Part shown: in pieces, positions 53,364 to 60,163 of the stretch | How positions within the stretch are numbered: position 1 is the stretch's first letter | Layout: each line of letters opens with the position of its first letter | Source of the DNA: an uncultured Peptostreptococcaceae bacterium | GTDB lineage: Bacteria; Bacillota; Clostridia; Peptostreptococcales; Anaerovoracaceae | Length of the DNA: 64,000 nucleotides | Assembly: GCA_905235115.1 (NCBI GenBank) | Contig: CAJOKT010000001.1 | Span: 62,001-126,000, forward strand | Reading direction: 5' to 3' | Notes under the pieces: model-generated | Told to the model about the DNA's origin: nothing | What the model saw: only the letters and a program-made list of their open reading frames with translations | Database searches by the model: none | Position numbers and translations under genes: made by a program

Positions 53364-53625
53364 ATTTCATAAGATATTGGAAATAATTGAGTTGGCATTT
53401 ATAAAGTGCATCTCATCATACTGCGGATGCTATGTTCTTTTAAGTGAATATTCTTCTGCTTGATCCGGCGCTGACTCTTTCATTATTAATTGTAGTTCTA
53501 TGTGTCTTCTTTTGAAATGCTCTTTCATTTAATCTAACGATACATTATATATCAGATCTGGCCAAAGCCTCAGTTTTATAGAAATACCTCCAGTTTCCTG
53601 CTGCCTTTAGATCTCTTATGAAAAT

Positions 53626-53643
53626 GCCTCAAAATACCGAGGC
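53626..53643. repeat. Hairpin with flanking A/T pairing (terminator-like)
   Basis: GCCTC (53626-53630) pairs with GAGGC (53639-53643), preceded by AAAAT and followed three bases later by ATTTT. It could terminate transcription of the minus-strand SOS gene or of an RNA on the plus strand. Confidence 0.5.
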
Positions 53644-53676
53644 TCTATTTTACGTTTTAAGCGATTTTTTTATTTT

Positions 53677-53698
53677 CGGTCGATATATTTATCGACCG
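53677..53698. repeat. Perfect 9-base inverted repeat
   Basis: CGGTCGATA (53677-53685), loop TATT, TATCGACCG (53690-53698), located about 40 bases beyond the stop of the SOS gene. On the minus strand it is followed by an A-rich rather than a T-rich run, so it is not a standard terminator of that gene. Confidence 0.7.
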
Positions 53699-53737
53699 GT
53701 TTAATCTCCTGAAAATCCTCGAAACGCTTCTCATGGC

Positions 53738-54031
53738 TTATTCTACAGGAACCTGCAGGATCATACCCGGGATCAGGTTAGCTGATTCCAGATCATTGAT
53801 ATCGATTATAATATCCACTGCAACTCTGGTATCCATGTCCGGCATATATTCCTGTGCTATGGACCAAAGCGTATCACCGCTGAAAACTCCGACCTGGACA
53901 TATCTCTGTACCGTCTCAGACTGAGCTGTACTTATACCGAATAAGAAATTGAATATCAGTGTGAACAGAATTATAGAAATTGAAACGAATGCGATAAATC
54001 TTGGTTTGCTTGTAATTGTATATCCTCTCAT
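53738..54031 (-). CDS. YneA-like SOS-induced LysM cell-division inhibitor
   Basis: A 97-residue protein with one N-terminal membrane or signal segment (about 12-34, IAFVSISIILFTLIFNFLFG) and a LysM domain (about 45-95) with GVFSGDTLWSIAQEYMP and LIPGMILQVPVE. This is the architecture and size of YneA, which is released outside the membrane and delays septation during DNA damage. The promoter region carries three LexA-type boxes, supporting the same role. I chose ATG 54031 because AGGGGG is seven bases upstream; ATG 54037 is only one base from it. The usual neighbour lexA is absent; the gene is followed by an apparently gene-free region. Confidence 0.82.
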   Translation of the reverse strand: MRGYTITSKPRFIAFVSISIILFTLIFNFLFGISTAQSETVQRYVQVGVFSGDTLWSIAQEYMPDMDTRVAVDIIIDINDLESANLIPGMILQVPVE

Positions 54032-54053
54032 GATCATGCCCCCTATGCCCTGT

Positions 54054-54065
54054 GAACGTATGTTC
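54054..54065 (-). promoter_or_regulatory. LexA (SOS) box 1, just downstream of +1
   Basis: GAAC-GTAT-GTTC on the plus strand, perfect half-sites. Lies about 7-18 bases downstream of the predicted transcript start of the YneA-like gene. Confidence 0.8.
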
Positions 54066-54078
54066 TTTTGATAAATAG

Positions 54079-54107
54079 AGCATATCAGAACATGTGTTCT
54101 CTGTCAA
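54079..54107 (-). promoter_or_regulatory. Promoter of the YneA-like gene
   Basis: On the minus strand consensus TTGACA (54107-54102), 17-base spacer, TATGCT (54084-54079). The spacer is almost entirely occupied by SOS box 2. Confidence 0.8.
54088..54099 (-). promoter_or_regulatory. LexA (SOS) box 2, inside the promoter spacer
   Basis: GAAC-ATGT-GTTC on the plus strand, perfect half-sites, between -35 and -10. Confidence 0.85.
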
Positions 54108-54117
54108 GAACTATTTT

Positions 54118-54129
54118 GAACATTTGTTC
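54118..54129 (-). promoter_or_regulatory. LexA (SOS) box 3, upstream of the -35
   Basis: GAAC-ATTT-GTTC on the plus strand, perfect half-sites. Box-to-box distances are 34 and 30 bases, about three helical turns, so dimers could lie on the same face. Its GTTC also takes part in a 9-base inverted repeat (GTTCTTTAT 54126-54134 with ATAAAGAAC 54145-54153). Confidence 0.78.
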
Positions 54130-54134
54130 TTTAT

Positions 54135-54174
54135 TTTAAAAAATATAAAGAACGGCACATTTTCAGTGCCTGTT
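54135..54174 (-). terminator. Terminator after the TVP38 gene
   Basis: On the minus strand GGCAC and GTGCC (54170-54166 and 54158-54154) pair, extended by AAC/GTT with one bulge, followed by TTCTTTATATTTTTT. The TGA stop of the TVP38 gene lies in the loop. It insulates the SOS gene from the mutSL operon. Confidence 0.55.
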
Positions 54175-54876
54175 CTGTGCTTTTTCCTTTATTTCTTCTA
54201 TCTTTGAGCGGAGTTTGTCACGGTATATCACACCAAGAACAGCCACTATACATGCTGCGGCGAATAACGCTATGGCCGGAACATATCTGTCCCGCCCTAT
54301 CAGGATCCCCATGGCAATGGATCCCACGATGCCCGGCAGTCTGCCCAGCATCGAAAGTAGCAGGAACTTCTTAATATCCATTTCGGAAATGCCTGCGATA
54401 TAACAGAGAAAATCCTTTGGAATACCCGGTATCAGGTAAAGCAGGAAACAAATAGTATAGCCTTTTTTTGAATTCAGAAGGCTGGTATAATGATCCAGAT
54501 TATCTTTGGAAATAAAGGCTTTGACGAAGTCGACGCCCAGGATCTTTCCGATAAAAAAAGCTATGATCTGTCCTATAGCGCAGCCCAGTATAACAAGTAA
54601 AAAAGATCTGAACGGCCCGAAAATGAAGCCTGCCGCCACCTGAACTATCTCTCCGGGAATTACTGAAATAACGACCTGAAGGATCTGGACCACAAGGAAA
54701 ACAATGATGCTTTCATTGCCGTAGCTTTTAATGAATTCCTCAAAGGCATCCACAGAATCGAACCGGGAAAAGAACTCTCTGTGGGTAAAAAACAGTATCG
54801 CTGGCAGCAAAACAACGATGACCACCAGCAGGATCATCTTAAATAAGGCTATTCTTTTTTCTTTCCGCTCTTCCAT
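54163..54876 (-). CDS. TVP38/TMEM64 family (VTT domain) membrane protein
   Basis: A 237-residue protein with about six hydrophobic segments and the family core VISVIPGEIVQVAAGFIFGP (about 68-87) and PGIPKDFLCYIAG (about 149-161), the two re-entrant-loop regions of the DedA/VTT fold. Relatives are linked to lipid scrambling or undecaprenyl-phosphate recycling; the role here is unproven. The C-terminus is basic and cytoplasmic. There is no clear RBS, and the gene begins ten bases after the YnbB-like stop, so it is probably translated by coupling at the end of the mutSL operon. Its stop lies within a terminator loop. Confidence 0.87.
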   Translation of the reverse strand: MEERKEKRIALFKMILLVVIVVLLPAILFFTHREFFSRFDSVDAFEEFIKSYGNESIIVFLVVQILQVVISVIPGEIVQVAAGFIFGPFRSFLLVILGCAIGQIIAFFIGKILGVDFVKAFISKDNLDHYTSLLNSKKGYTICFLLYLIPGIPKDFLCYIAGISEMDIKKFLLLSMLGRLPGIVGSIAMGILIGRDRYVPAIALFAAACIVAVLGVIYRDKLRSKIEEIKEKAQNRH

Positions 54877-54886
54877 GTATTGTTTA

Positions 54887-56185
54887 CTATATAAGATTTA
54901 TGTATCCTTTCTTGTAAAGGCTGTCCAGAGCCTTGAGGACTCCGAATTTTGAGTGTTCGTAAGTGATCCCTCCCTGGAAATAAACGTTATAAGGTTCTCT
55001 GATGGGTGCATCCGCGCTTAATTCTATGGATGATCCCTGTACGAAGGCACCTGCAGCCATTACAACTTCATCTTCATATCCGGGCATTTTCCATGGTTCA
55101 AGGGTCACATGTGAGTCGATGGGTGCCGCCTCCTGCACTCCCTGACAGAACGCCACAACTTTGTCTTTTGAGCCCAGTCTTACTGCCTGGATAATGTCCG
55201 AACGCTTGTCTTTTGAGCCCGGGCAAACTTCAAACCCCAGTTTTTCAAAGGCTCTTCCCAGTACAGTCGCTCCCTTTATTGCGCCGTTTACCACTCTCGG
55301 ACCTATAAACAGCCCCTGGAACATGGATCTTGTCTGTCCAAAGGTTAGACCGCACTCTCCGCCGATGCCGGGACATGTCATCCTGTACTGTATGCGATCG
55401 ATGAGCTCTGCTTTTCCTGCGATATATCCTCCTGTGAGCGCCAGTCCGCCGCCGGGATTCTTTATGAGAGAAGATGCCATGATATCGCATCCAACCTCTG
55501 TGGGCTCCAGATAATCTGCGAATTCACCGTAGGAATTATCCACCATCTTGATGAGACCCGGATCGATGGAATCGATCAGCTCCGCCCATTCCTTTATTTC
55601 CTCCACTGTCTTAGCCTTGGTCCAGCCGTATCCCGTAGATCTCTGAACAGTGACCATTTTGGTCTTTGGCCCGATGGCGTTTCTCACACCTTCAAGATCT
55701 ATCCTTCCGTCAGAAAGAAGATCGACCTGCTTATAGGTCACGCCATAATCCTTGAGTGAGCCGTTTCCCTCCTCATAATCTGAGATGCCTATCACCGTTT
55801 TCATTGTGTCATAAGGTGTTCCTGTGCAGTAAATAAGCTCATCGCCGGGCCTGAGAAGCCCCAGGAGTATGAGAGACAACGCATGGGTACCGTTAACGAT
55901 GGTGGGCCTGCAGAGAGCTTTTTCAGTTCCGAATACACCTGCATAGACCTTTTCGATCATATCCCTGCCCGGATCATCGTAGCCGTATCCTGTGTTCCAG
56001 TTGAAATAAAGGTCAGCCATGTGATTATCCTGGAAGACCTTTAATACCTTGTACTGGTTGTAGGCCATGATGTCGTCCAGCTCTTTGAATTTGTCACTGA
56101 CTTCTTCTTCGGCCTCGTTCACCAGTCTGATGACCTTTTCATCTATTCCCAGCTTCTCATTGAGAAAACGTTCACTTAGATCCAT
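54887..56185 (-). CDS. YnbB-like PLP-dependent enzyme (methionine gamma-lyase family, 'aluminium resistance' type)
   Basis: A 432-residue fold-type I PLP protein of the Met_gamma_lyase (PF06838-type) family. Recognisable blocks are NWNTGYGYDDPGRDMIEKVY, VNGTHALSLILLGLLRPGDE, YCTGTPYDTMKTVIG, MVDNSYGEFADYLEPTEVG and ASSLIKNPGGGLALTGGYIA, where the Lys of SSLIKNPGG is the expected PLP attachment site. The reaction is not established; the 'aluminium resistance' name is historical. AAAGGA lies ten bases before the ATG. It follows the recombinase gene by 37 bases. Confidence 0.9.
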   Translation of the reverse strand: MDLSERFLNEKLGIDEKVIRLVNEAEEEVSDKFKELDDIMAYNQYKVLKVFQDNHMADLYFNWNTGYGYDDPGRDMIEKVYAGVFGTEKALCRPTIVNGTHALSLILLGLLRPGDELIYCTGTPYDTMKTVIGISDYEEGNGSLKDYGVTYKQVDLLSDGRIDLEGVRNAIGPKTKMVTVQRSTGYGWTKAKTVEEIKEWAELIDSIDPGLIKMVDNSYGEFADYLEPTEVGCDIMASSLIKNPGGGLALTGGYIAGKAELIDRIQYRMTCPGIGGECGLTFGQTRSMFQGLFIGPRVVNGAIKGATVLGRAFEKLGFEVCPGSKDKRSDIIQAVRLGSKDKVVAFCQGVQEAAPIDSHVTLEPWKMPGYEDEVVMAAGAFVQGSSIELSADAPIREPYNVYFQGGITYEHSKFGVLKALDSLYKKGYINLI

Positions 56186-56222
56186 AAAACAAAAGTTCCT
56201 TTCAAAGCTATAAATATGCCCA

Positions 56223-57350
56223 TCATTCTTTACGTTCTTCTTCCCACTCCATGTCCTTCACAAGATCACGTTTGACGTTCATCTTCTGGCGGGCGTAAAG
56301 CTGTGTGGTGGTGACCTGCTCATGATCCAGAAGAGCGGCGACATCAAATATGGAGTTTCCCCTTCCGATAAGAGACGTGGCTGCTGTGGCCCTCAGCTTG
56401 TGGGGGCTGTATCCGCCTTTTCTGGTGGTATTCAGGGCGATGGCGGTATATTTCTTTACCAGCTCCCTGATCTGCCTCTGAGTGAGTCTTTTGCCCTGAA
56501 GGCTCAGAAACAGCGCGTCCTTGTCCTCAGGGGCAAGTTCAGCGTCGCCGGGCCTTTCATTATCTATATAGTCGTGTATAACAGCTGTAACGGAATTATT
56601 CAGAGGCATGATGGATTCTTTTCCCCTCTTCCGGTATATCTTGAACTCTCCCCTGTTGAAATTGAAAGAACTGACGTTCAGCTGCTGGAGCTCGCTAAGT
56701 CTCAGACCGTATGTCAGAAATACGATGAGAATGGCCTTGTCCCTTTTTTTGGTCTTTTCCCAATAGCTGTATTCTTTTTTTGTAAGTCCTTCTCCAGTGG
56801 TCACCGCGTCCAGCATGATCATGACCTCGTCGTCCTGAAGGGCCTTGATCTCCTTTTCGCCCGGCTTAGGTACCCTGATCGGGTCGAATCCGTCCGTAAT
56901 GTTCTTTTCTACGATCTCGTCCCTGTAAAGATATTTGAACATGACTGAGACCGAGGATTTTTTGCGGGCCAGACTCTTTGAATCGTTGGAATAATAGGTA
57001 ACCGCTTTTTCGGTCTCCACCTTGTAATTCCTGCAGTAATCGATGAACATGTTCACGTCCGCCGCTCTGACATCGTTGAGCTCCGCGGCCTTGATCTCCG
57101 AGGGCTTCGAAGCCTTGGTCAGATCCGTCTCATCGATCAGATACCTGAAGAAAAACCTGATGTCATGCAGATACGCAAGCCTGGTCATGGGAAGGACGTT
57201 TCCCTTGAGATACGCAAAAAATCCCCTGAGAAACCTGGGGAGCTCATTCTCGATCTCCTCGCATTCCACGATTATTTCGTTTTCATTCCGGATTACGTTG
57301 TCGGGCTTGTCCGACTTGTTGTGGATCCTTATTTCTGCCTTATCTGCCAT
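56223..57350 (-). CDS. Xer-type tyrosine recombinase
   Basis: A 375-residue tyrosine recombinase. An N-terminal SAM-like core-binding domain (about 35-155) precedes the catalytic domain with all residues: Arg in TYGLRLSELQQL, Lys in YRKRGKESIMPL, His-x-x-Arg in SPHKLRATAAT, His in LLDHEQVTTTQ and the nucleophile Tyr in QLYARQ. It is about 75 residues longer than XerC/D, mainly through an acidic N-terminal extension and a segment near KKEYSYWEKTKKRDK. The 22-base overlap with miaA and the housekeeping setting, with no phage genes or attachment repeats, suggest a chromosomal Xer function in dimer resolution with FtsK (inference). Confidence 0.87.
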   Translation of the reverse strand: MADKAEIRIHNKSDKPDNVIRNENEIIVECEEIENELPRFLRGFFAYLKGNVLPMTRLAYLHDIRFFFRYLIDETDLTKASKPSEIKAAELNDVRAADVNMFIDYCRNYKVETEKAVTYYSNDSKSLARKKSSVSVMFKYLYRDEIVEKNITDGFDPIRVPKPGEKEIKALQDDEVMIMLDAVTTGEGLTKKEYSYWEKTKKRDKAILIVFLTYGLRLSELQQLNVSSFNFNRGEFKIYRKRGKESIMPLNNSVTAVIHDYIDNERPGDAELAPEDKDALFLSLQGKRLTQRQIRELVKKYTAIALNTTRKGGYSPHKLRATAATSLIGRGNSIFDVAALLDHEQVTTTQLYARQKMNVKRDLVKDMEWEEERKE

Positions 57351-58255
57351 ACTATCTGTTCTACTGCCCGGTCCTCAGTCATTTCTGAAAGATCGTACCA
57401 GACCATGTCCTTGTATCTTTTGAACCAGGCTTCCTGCCGCTTGGCCAGGTGCCTGGTGTTCAGTTTGATCTTCCCGACGGCTTCCTCATAGGAGTATATT
57501 CCGTCGAAATACGCCAGGACCTCCTTGTAGCCGATGCCCTTCATGGAGATGTCATCCTCACTGAGCCCTCTTGCCAGCAGTCCCTGCACCTCATTGAAGA
57601 GTCCGGCTTCCACCATCAGATCCACCCTTCTGTTTATCCTGTCATAGAGTTCTTCGCGGTCCCTTGTCACGCAAAACATCAGTGTTCCGTAGTCCTCAGT
57701 CCTTTTGAACTTGTTGAAATCACCCATGGCCGAGCCTGTGGAGGCGGCCTCCAGAGCCTTGATGACTCTGATAAGATTATTGGGATGGATGCGCGCCGCA
57801 GCTTCCGGGTCTATGGCCTTCAACTTATCATAGACGAACATATTGCCGAAAAGTCTGGCTTCTTCGTTCAGATCATCTCTGAACCTTTTATTTTTTCCTT
57901 CTCCGGGGAAATCCATGTCATAGAGAAGAGAATTCAGATACAGGCCGGTGCCTCCTTCAACTATGGGCACCCTGCCCTCTTCCAGGATCTTCCGGATGTA
58001 TCCCCTGGCCAGGCTCTGATATTTTGCAACGCTGAATTCCTCTGCAGGGTCGATCTCGTCCACAAGATAATGTTTTGCCCGGGCTCTTTCTTCGTGGGTG
58101 GGCTTGGCGGAACCGATATCCATATACTTGTAGATCTGCATGGAGTCGCACGAAACTATGTCGCCTGAAACTTCCTCGGCAACTCTTATGGCTATCTCGG
58201 TTTTCCCCGCCGCTGTGGGACCGGCTATGACCACGATCCTGCCTAAATCTGCCAT
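57329..58255 (-). CDS. miaA: tRNA dimethylallyltransferase
   Basis: A 308-residue enzyme that adds a dimethylallyl group to A37 of tRNAs reading UNN codons; its product is the substrate of MiaB (26216). The P-loop AGPTAAGKTEIAI (about 10-22), SCDSMQIYKYMDIGSAKPT and VEGGTGLYLNSLLYD are family signatures. The start codon follows the mutL stop directly, and the 3' end overlaps the recombinase gene by 22 bases. The mutS-mutL-miaA order is common in Clostridia. Confidence 0.96.
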   Translation of the reverse strand: MADLGRIVVIAGPTAAGKTEIAIRVAEEVSGDIVSCDSMQIYKYMDIGSAKPTHEERARAKHYLVDEIDPAEEFSVAKYQSLARGYIRKILEEGRVPIVEGGTGLYLNSLLYDMDFPGEGKNKRFRDDLNEEARLFGNMFVYDKLKAIDPEAAARIHPNNLIRVIKALEAASTGSAMGDFNKFKRTEDYGTLMFCVTRDREELYDRINRRVDLMVEAGLFNEVQGLLARGLSEDDISMKGIGYKEVLAYFDGIYSYEEAVGKIKLNTRHLAKRQEAWFKRYKDMVWYDLSEMTEDRAVEQIVWQIRQK

Positions 58256-60163
58256 CTACTGTACCCTCTTGAAAAGCTTCTCGATATCATAATTGGAAAG
58301 CTTGATGGCAGTGGGTCTTCCGTGGGGACAGCTGAATGGGTTCCTGCACTGAGCCAGGTCCTTCAGCAGTGCCTTCATTTCGTTTAAAGAAAGCTTGTCG
58401 TGAGCTTTGACGGCCGCCTTGCAGGACATGGTGATCAGTTTGTTTATGACCACGGTGTTCCTCATGGTCTTATTGTCCTTGATGTTTGCCAGAAATTCCC
58501 TGAGGAATGCGTCGGCTTCTCCGATATCCATGAACATGGGGATCTCCGTGATCCTGAAGGTGTTGCCGCCGAATTCCTCGATGGTGAATCCCATCTCCGT
58601 AAGAGTCTCGATCCACTCGTTGGAATTTTCCATCTGTGAATAATCCACGTTTATCATTAGGGGCACCAGAATGGTCTGATGGACCTTCTCGGATGCCTCA
58701 TAGCTTCCCACAAGCCTCTCATAGAAGACTCTCTCCTGTGCGGCGTGCTGATCGATGAGATAGAAGTTGTCCGCATCTGTGGCAGTGATGTATGTGTCAA
58801 AGATGCAGCCGGTGACCCAGAGCTCATTGAAATCGAAGGGTTTGAGCAGGGGCTCGTAAATATCTATGTGTCTGGTTTCCTGGCCTCTGATCTCCTGAGC
58901 CTTTTTCTCTTCATATTTTCTGGTGGAGACTTTTCCCTCCGGCATGTCAAGTTTGCTCTTGTCGAATCTGAATTCGAACTCAGGCCCGGCAGCAGCTGTC
59001 TCCACTCTGTTTTCCATATTTTTCAGCAGATCTCTTATGTTGCCCTGCTCCGAATCATCCCTGCCCTTTTCTCCGGTCTTGAAGAGGTCAGACCTTCTCT
59101 GATCATCCCTCATGAACGAGGGGATGCCTTCCAGCTTGTCCATCTTCTCATATACAGCAGGAGCGGCGTCCACTATGGACTCTTTAGACGTCAGAGTGCT
59201 CTGGATTGCCTTTCCTATGAACTCAGCGACTGCTCCGTCGTTGTCGAAGCGGACCTCCATCTTATTCGGATGGATGTTCACGTCCAGTGCGGCGGGGTCT
59301 ATGGTAAGGAAGAGGAAACATACGGGATATCTTCCTTCAAAGAGCCGCTCTCTGTAGCCGAAGGTGACTCCTCTCTCCATTACGCGTGAATCCACGTATC
59401 TTCCGTTTACGAAGAATATCTGAGATATCCTGGATGATCTGGAAAGCGCAGGAGTCGATATGTATCCTTCAAGATTCATGCCGTTTTCTTCATAGTTCAC
59501 CGGAACCATGTGTTTTTCGTCCAGGTTGGGATAGACTCTTAATATGGTCTTGAATCTGTTGCCGTCCCCGGCTGTTGAGAAAAGAATCTTATCATTATTG
59601 ATGAGCCTGAACTTGATATCCTTGTAGCACAGGGCCATGCGGGAAATATAGTCGATGATGAGACCTGATTCCGCGGAGTCCGTCTTCAGGAACTTTGCCC
59701 TCGCGGGAGTGTTGTAAAAAAGGTCCGTCACCACGACGGTTGTTCCGTCCGGACAGCCGGTCTCCTCTCTGAGAAGAACTCTTCCGCCCTTATAGACCAG
59801 TCTTACGCCGGTCTTCAGTCTCCGCACCTTGGTGATCATCTCGGTCTGGCTGACTGCCGCTATGGACGCAAGAGCCTCTCCCCTGAATCCAAGGGTCTCT
59901 ATGGAATCCAGATCGTAGACGGTCTCGATCTTGGACGTGGCATGCCTCAAAAAAGCCACCTCGCACTCATCAGGTTCGATACCGCAGCCGTTGTCAGTGA
60001 CGCGGATGTAGGTCTTTCCGCCGTTCTTGATCTCGCATATGATGGAATCCGCGCCGGAGTCAACAGCGTTTTCCACAAGTTCCTTAACGATGGAATATGG
60101 TCTCTCGATGACCTCCCCTGCGGCGATCTTATCTGATATGTTTTTTTCAAGTACTCTTATCAT
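58256..60163 (-). CDS. mutL: DNA mismatch repair protein MutL
   Basis: A 635-residue GHKL ATPase. N-terminal motifs are KELVENAVDSGADS (ATP-binding Glu and Asn), DNGCGIE and GFRGEALASIAAVS. The C-terminal domain keeps the endonuclease motif DQHAX2EX4E in DQHAAQERVFYE and a CPHGRPT block near the end, so this MutL should nick the new strand, as expected for an organism without MutH. The ATG overlaps the mutS stop by 4 bases. miaA starts at the base after its stop. Confidence 0.97.
   Translation of the reverse strand: MIRVLEKNISDKIAAGEVIERPYSIVKELVENAVDSGADSIICEIKNGGKTYIRVTDNGCGIEPDECEVAFLRHATSKIETVYDLDSIETLGFRGEALASIAAVSQTEMITKVRRLKTGVRLVYKGGRVLLREETGCPDGTTVVVTDLFYNTPARAKFLKTDSAESGLIIDYISRMALCYKDIKFRLINNDKILFSTAGDGNRFKTILRVYPNLDEKHMVPVNYEENGMNLEGYISTPALSRSSRISQIFFVNGRYVDSRVMERGVTFGYRERLFEGRYPVCFLFLTIDPAALDVNIHPNKMEVRFDNDGAVAEFIGKAIQSTLTSKESIVDAAPAVYEKMDKLEGIPSFMRDDQRRSDLFKTGEKGRDDSEQGNIRDLLKNMENRVETAAAGPEFEFRFDKSKLDMPEGKVSTRKYEEKKAQEIRGQETRHIDIYEPLLKPFDFNELWVTGCIFDTYITATDADNFYLIDQHAAQERVFYERLVGSYEASEKVHQTILVPLMINVDYSQMENSNEWIETLTEMGFTIEEFGGNTFRITEIPMFMDIGEADAFLREFLANIKDNKTMRNTVVINKLITMSCKAAVKAHDKLSLNEMKALLKDLAQCRNPFSCPHGRPTAIKLSNYDIEKLFKRVQ

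Larger units (their letters stand above)
53171..53737. other. 567-base region without a convincing gene, rich in inverted repeats
   Basis: No open frame here has family resemblance or an RBS on either strand; the AT content is raised. It contains five separate inverted repeats listed individually, but no tRNA, tmRNA, RNase P RNA, SRP RNA or T-box signature that I can recognise. It lies between the ruvX terminator and the end of the convergent SOS gene. It could hold an unrecognised small RNA or decayed gene. Confidence 0.6.

Noticed and set aside
53173-53370. 65-codon minus-strand open frame after ruvX
   Set aside because: No RBS, no family resemblance, and it spans two of the hairpins; treated as chance.
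54877-54918. Third leaderless promoter, for the TVP38 gene (TATAGT nine bases before the ATG, minus strand)
   Set aside because: No -35 element at an acceptable distance: TTTACA is 21 bases away. Coupling to the upstream gene is more likely.
56223-57350. Phage or integrative-element integrase
   Set aside because: No phage genes, tRNA or attachment repeats nearby, and the gene is embedded in a housekeeping operon.
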